5,848 bases of DNA from Deltaproteobacteria bacterium (GTDB taxonomy: Bacteria; Desulfobacterota; Dissulfuribacteria; Dissulfuribacterales; UBA3076). The DNA lies in assembly GCA_027004315.1 (NCBI GenBank), contig JALTHV010000395.1, forward strand, positions 1 to 5,848, in the 5' to 3' direction. Positions 5,723-5,848 of this stretch are shown piece after piece. A model generated the notes under the pieces. It was not told the DNA's origin. It made no database searches and worked only from the letters and a program-made list of their open reading frames with translations. A program made the translations under genes and the position numbers. Each line of letters starts with the position of its first letter. The first letter of the stretch is position 1.

Positions 5723-5827
5723 AGCTCAAAGCTGAAAGCTCAAAGCTGAAAGCTCAAAGCTGAAAGCTCAAAGCTGAAAGCTCAAAGCTGAAAGCTCAAA
5801 GCTGAAAGCTGAAAGCTCAAAGCTCAA
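5723..5827. repeat. Tandem heptamer array, 15 copies of AGCTSAA
   Basis: Fifteen perfect heptamers of two kinds, AGCTCAA (C) and AGCTGAA (G), run without a gap in the order C G C G C G C G C G C G G C C. For the first twelve this is a 14-base unit, AGCTCAAAGCTGAA; the alternation breaks near the 3' end. A degenerate relative (AGCGTGAAA) lies just upstream at 5712-5720. Because the unit is seven bases long and both strands carry TGA, stops appear in every frame, so the array is noncoding. It resembles the short tandemly repeated heptamers known from cyanobacterial intergenic regions and is probably length-variable by slippage. There are no spacers, so it is not CRISPR. Confidence 0.95.
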
Positions 5828-5848
5828 AGTAAAAGATTTATGCCTTTG

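Larger units (their letters stand above)
5476..5848. other. 373-base stretch with no convincing gene
   Basis: In order it holds the rest of the inverted-repeat element (to 5589), one 8-base flank (5590-5597), a unique stretch with the promoter-like motif, the heptamer array and 21 closing bases. A 67-codon open frame from a TTG at 5502 runs through the element and has neither a ribosome binding site nor recognisable motifs. An ATG at 5840 leaves only three codons before the window ends and cannot be judged. Confidence 0.7.

Noticed and set aside
5723..5827. CRISPR array or coding repeat protein
   Set aside because: Units are contiguous 7-mers with no unique spacers, and stops occur in all frames on both strands.
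5840..5848. ATG at 5840 as the start of a next gene
   Set aside because: Only three codons are visible and the preceding AAAG-rich bases make no clear ribosome site, so it cannot be supported.

Overview
The window holds the 3' part of a bacterial F-type ATP synthase operon (atpA-atpG-atpD-atpC, all on the + strand), then a GlmU-like sugar nucleotidyltransferase gene, then about 370 bases without a convincing gene but rich in repeats. The F1 proteins and the mid-range GC content by eye look most like a Desulfobacterota-type (former Deltaproteobacteria) anaerobe. That placement is an impression from protein style, not a computed result.

Bases 1-4383: atpA lacks only its first 17 or so codons, which lie beyond the window. 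It is followed by complete atpG, atpD and atpC, with gaps of 21, 72 and 100 bases. Together they encode the alpha, gamma, beta and epsilon subunits of the F1 sector: alpha3beta3 is the catalytic head, gamma the rotor shaft and epsilon the regulatory, coupling subunit. All key motifs are intact. The atpD-atpC gap carries a perfect 17-base palindrome and a short TAGATA repeat.

Bases 4384-5475: a strong intrinsic terminator (4420-4455) closes the atp operon. It ends only two bases before the Shine-Dalgarno of the next gene, so that gene seems to depend on readthrough, and the junction can fold in alternative ways. The gene starts at 4471, not at the upstream in-frame TTG that would translate the terminator. 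It encodes a complete GlmU-type uridylyltransferase domain but only the first coils of the acetyltransferase beta-helix.

Bases 5443-5589: the GlmU-like homology stops exactly where a roughly 147-base imperfect inverted-repeat element begins. Its outer ends read GTA(C/A)CCGTTCAC and it is flanked by 8-base direct repeats matching at 6 of 8 positions. I interpret it as a small non-autonomous transposable element (MITE), possibly IS66-related, that supplies the last ten codons and the stop of the truncated gene.

Bases 5590-5848: a near-consensus sigma70-type promoter (TTGAGA, 16 bases, TATAAT) points rightward into 15 perfect tandem heptamers (AGCTCAA/AGCTGAA, 5723-5827). No gene can be established from the last 21 bases. 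The part most worth a second look is 4420-5827: terminator/start-codon structure, truncated GlmU, MITE, promoter and heptamer array.
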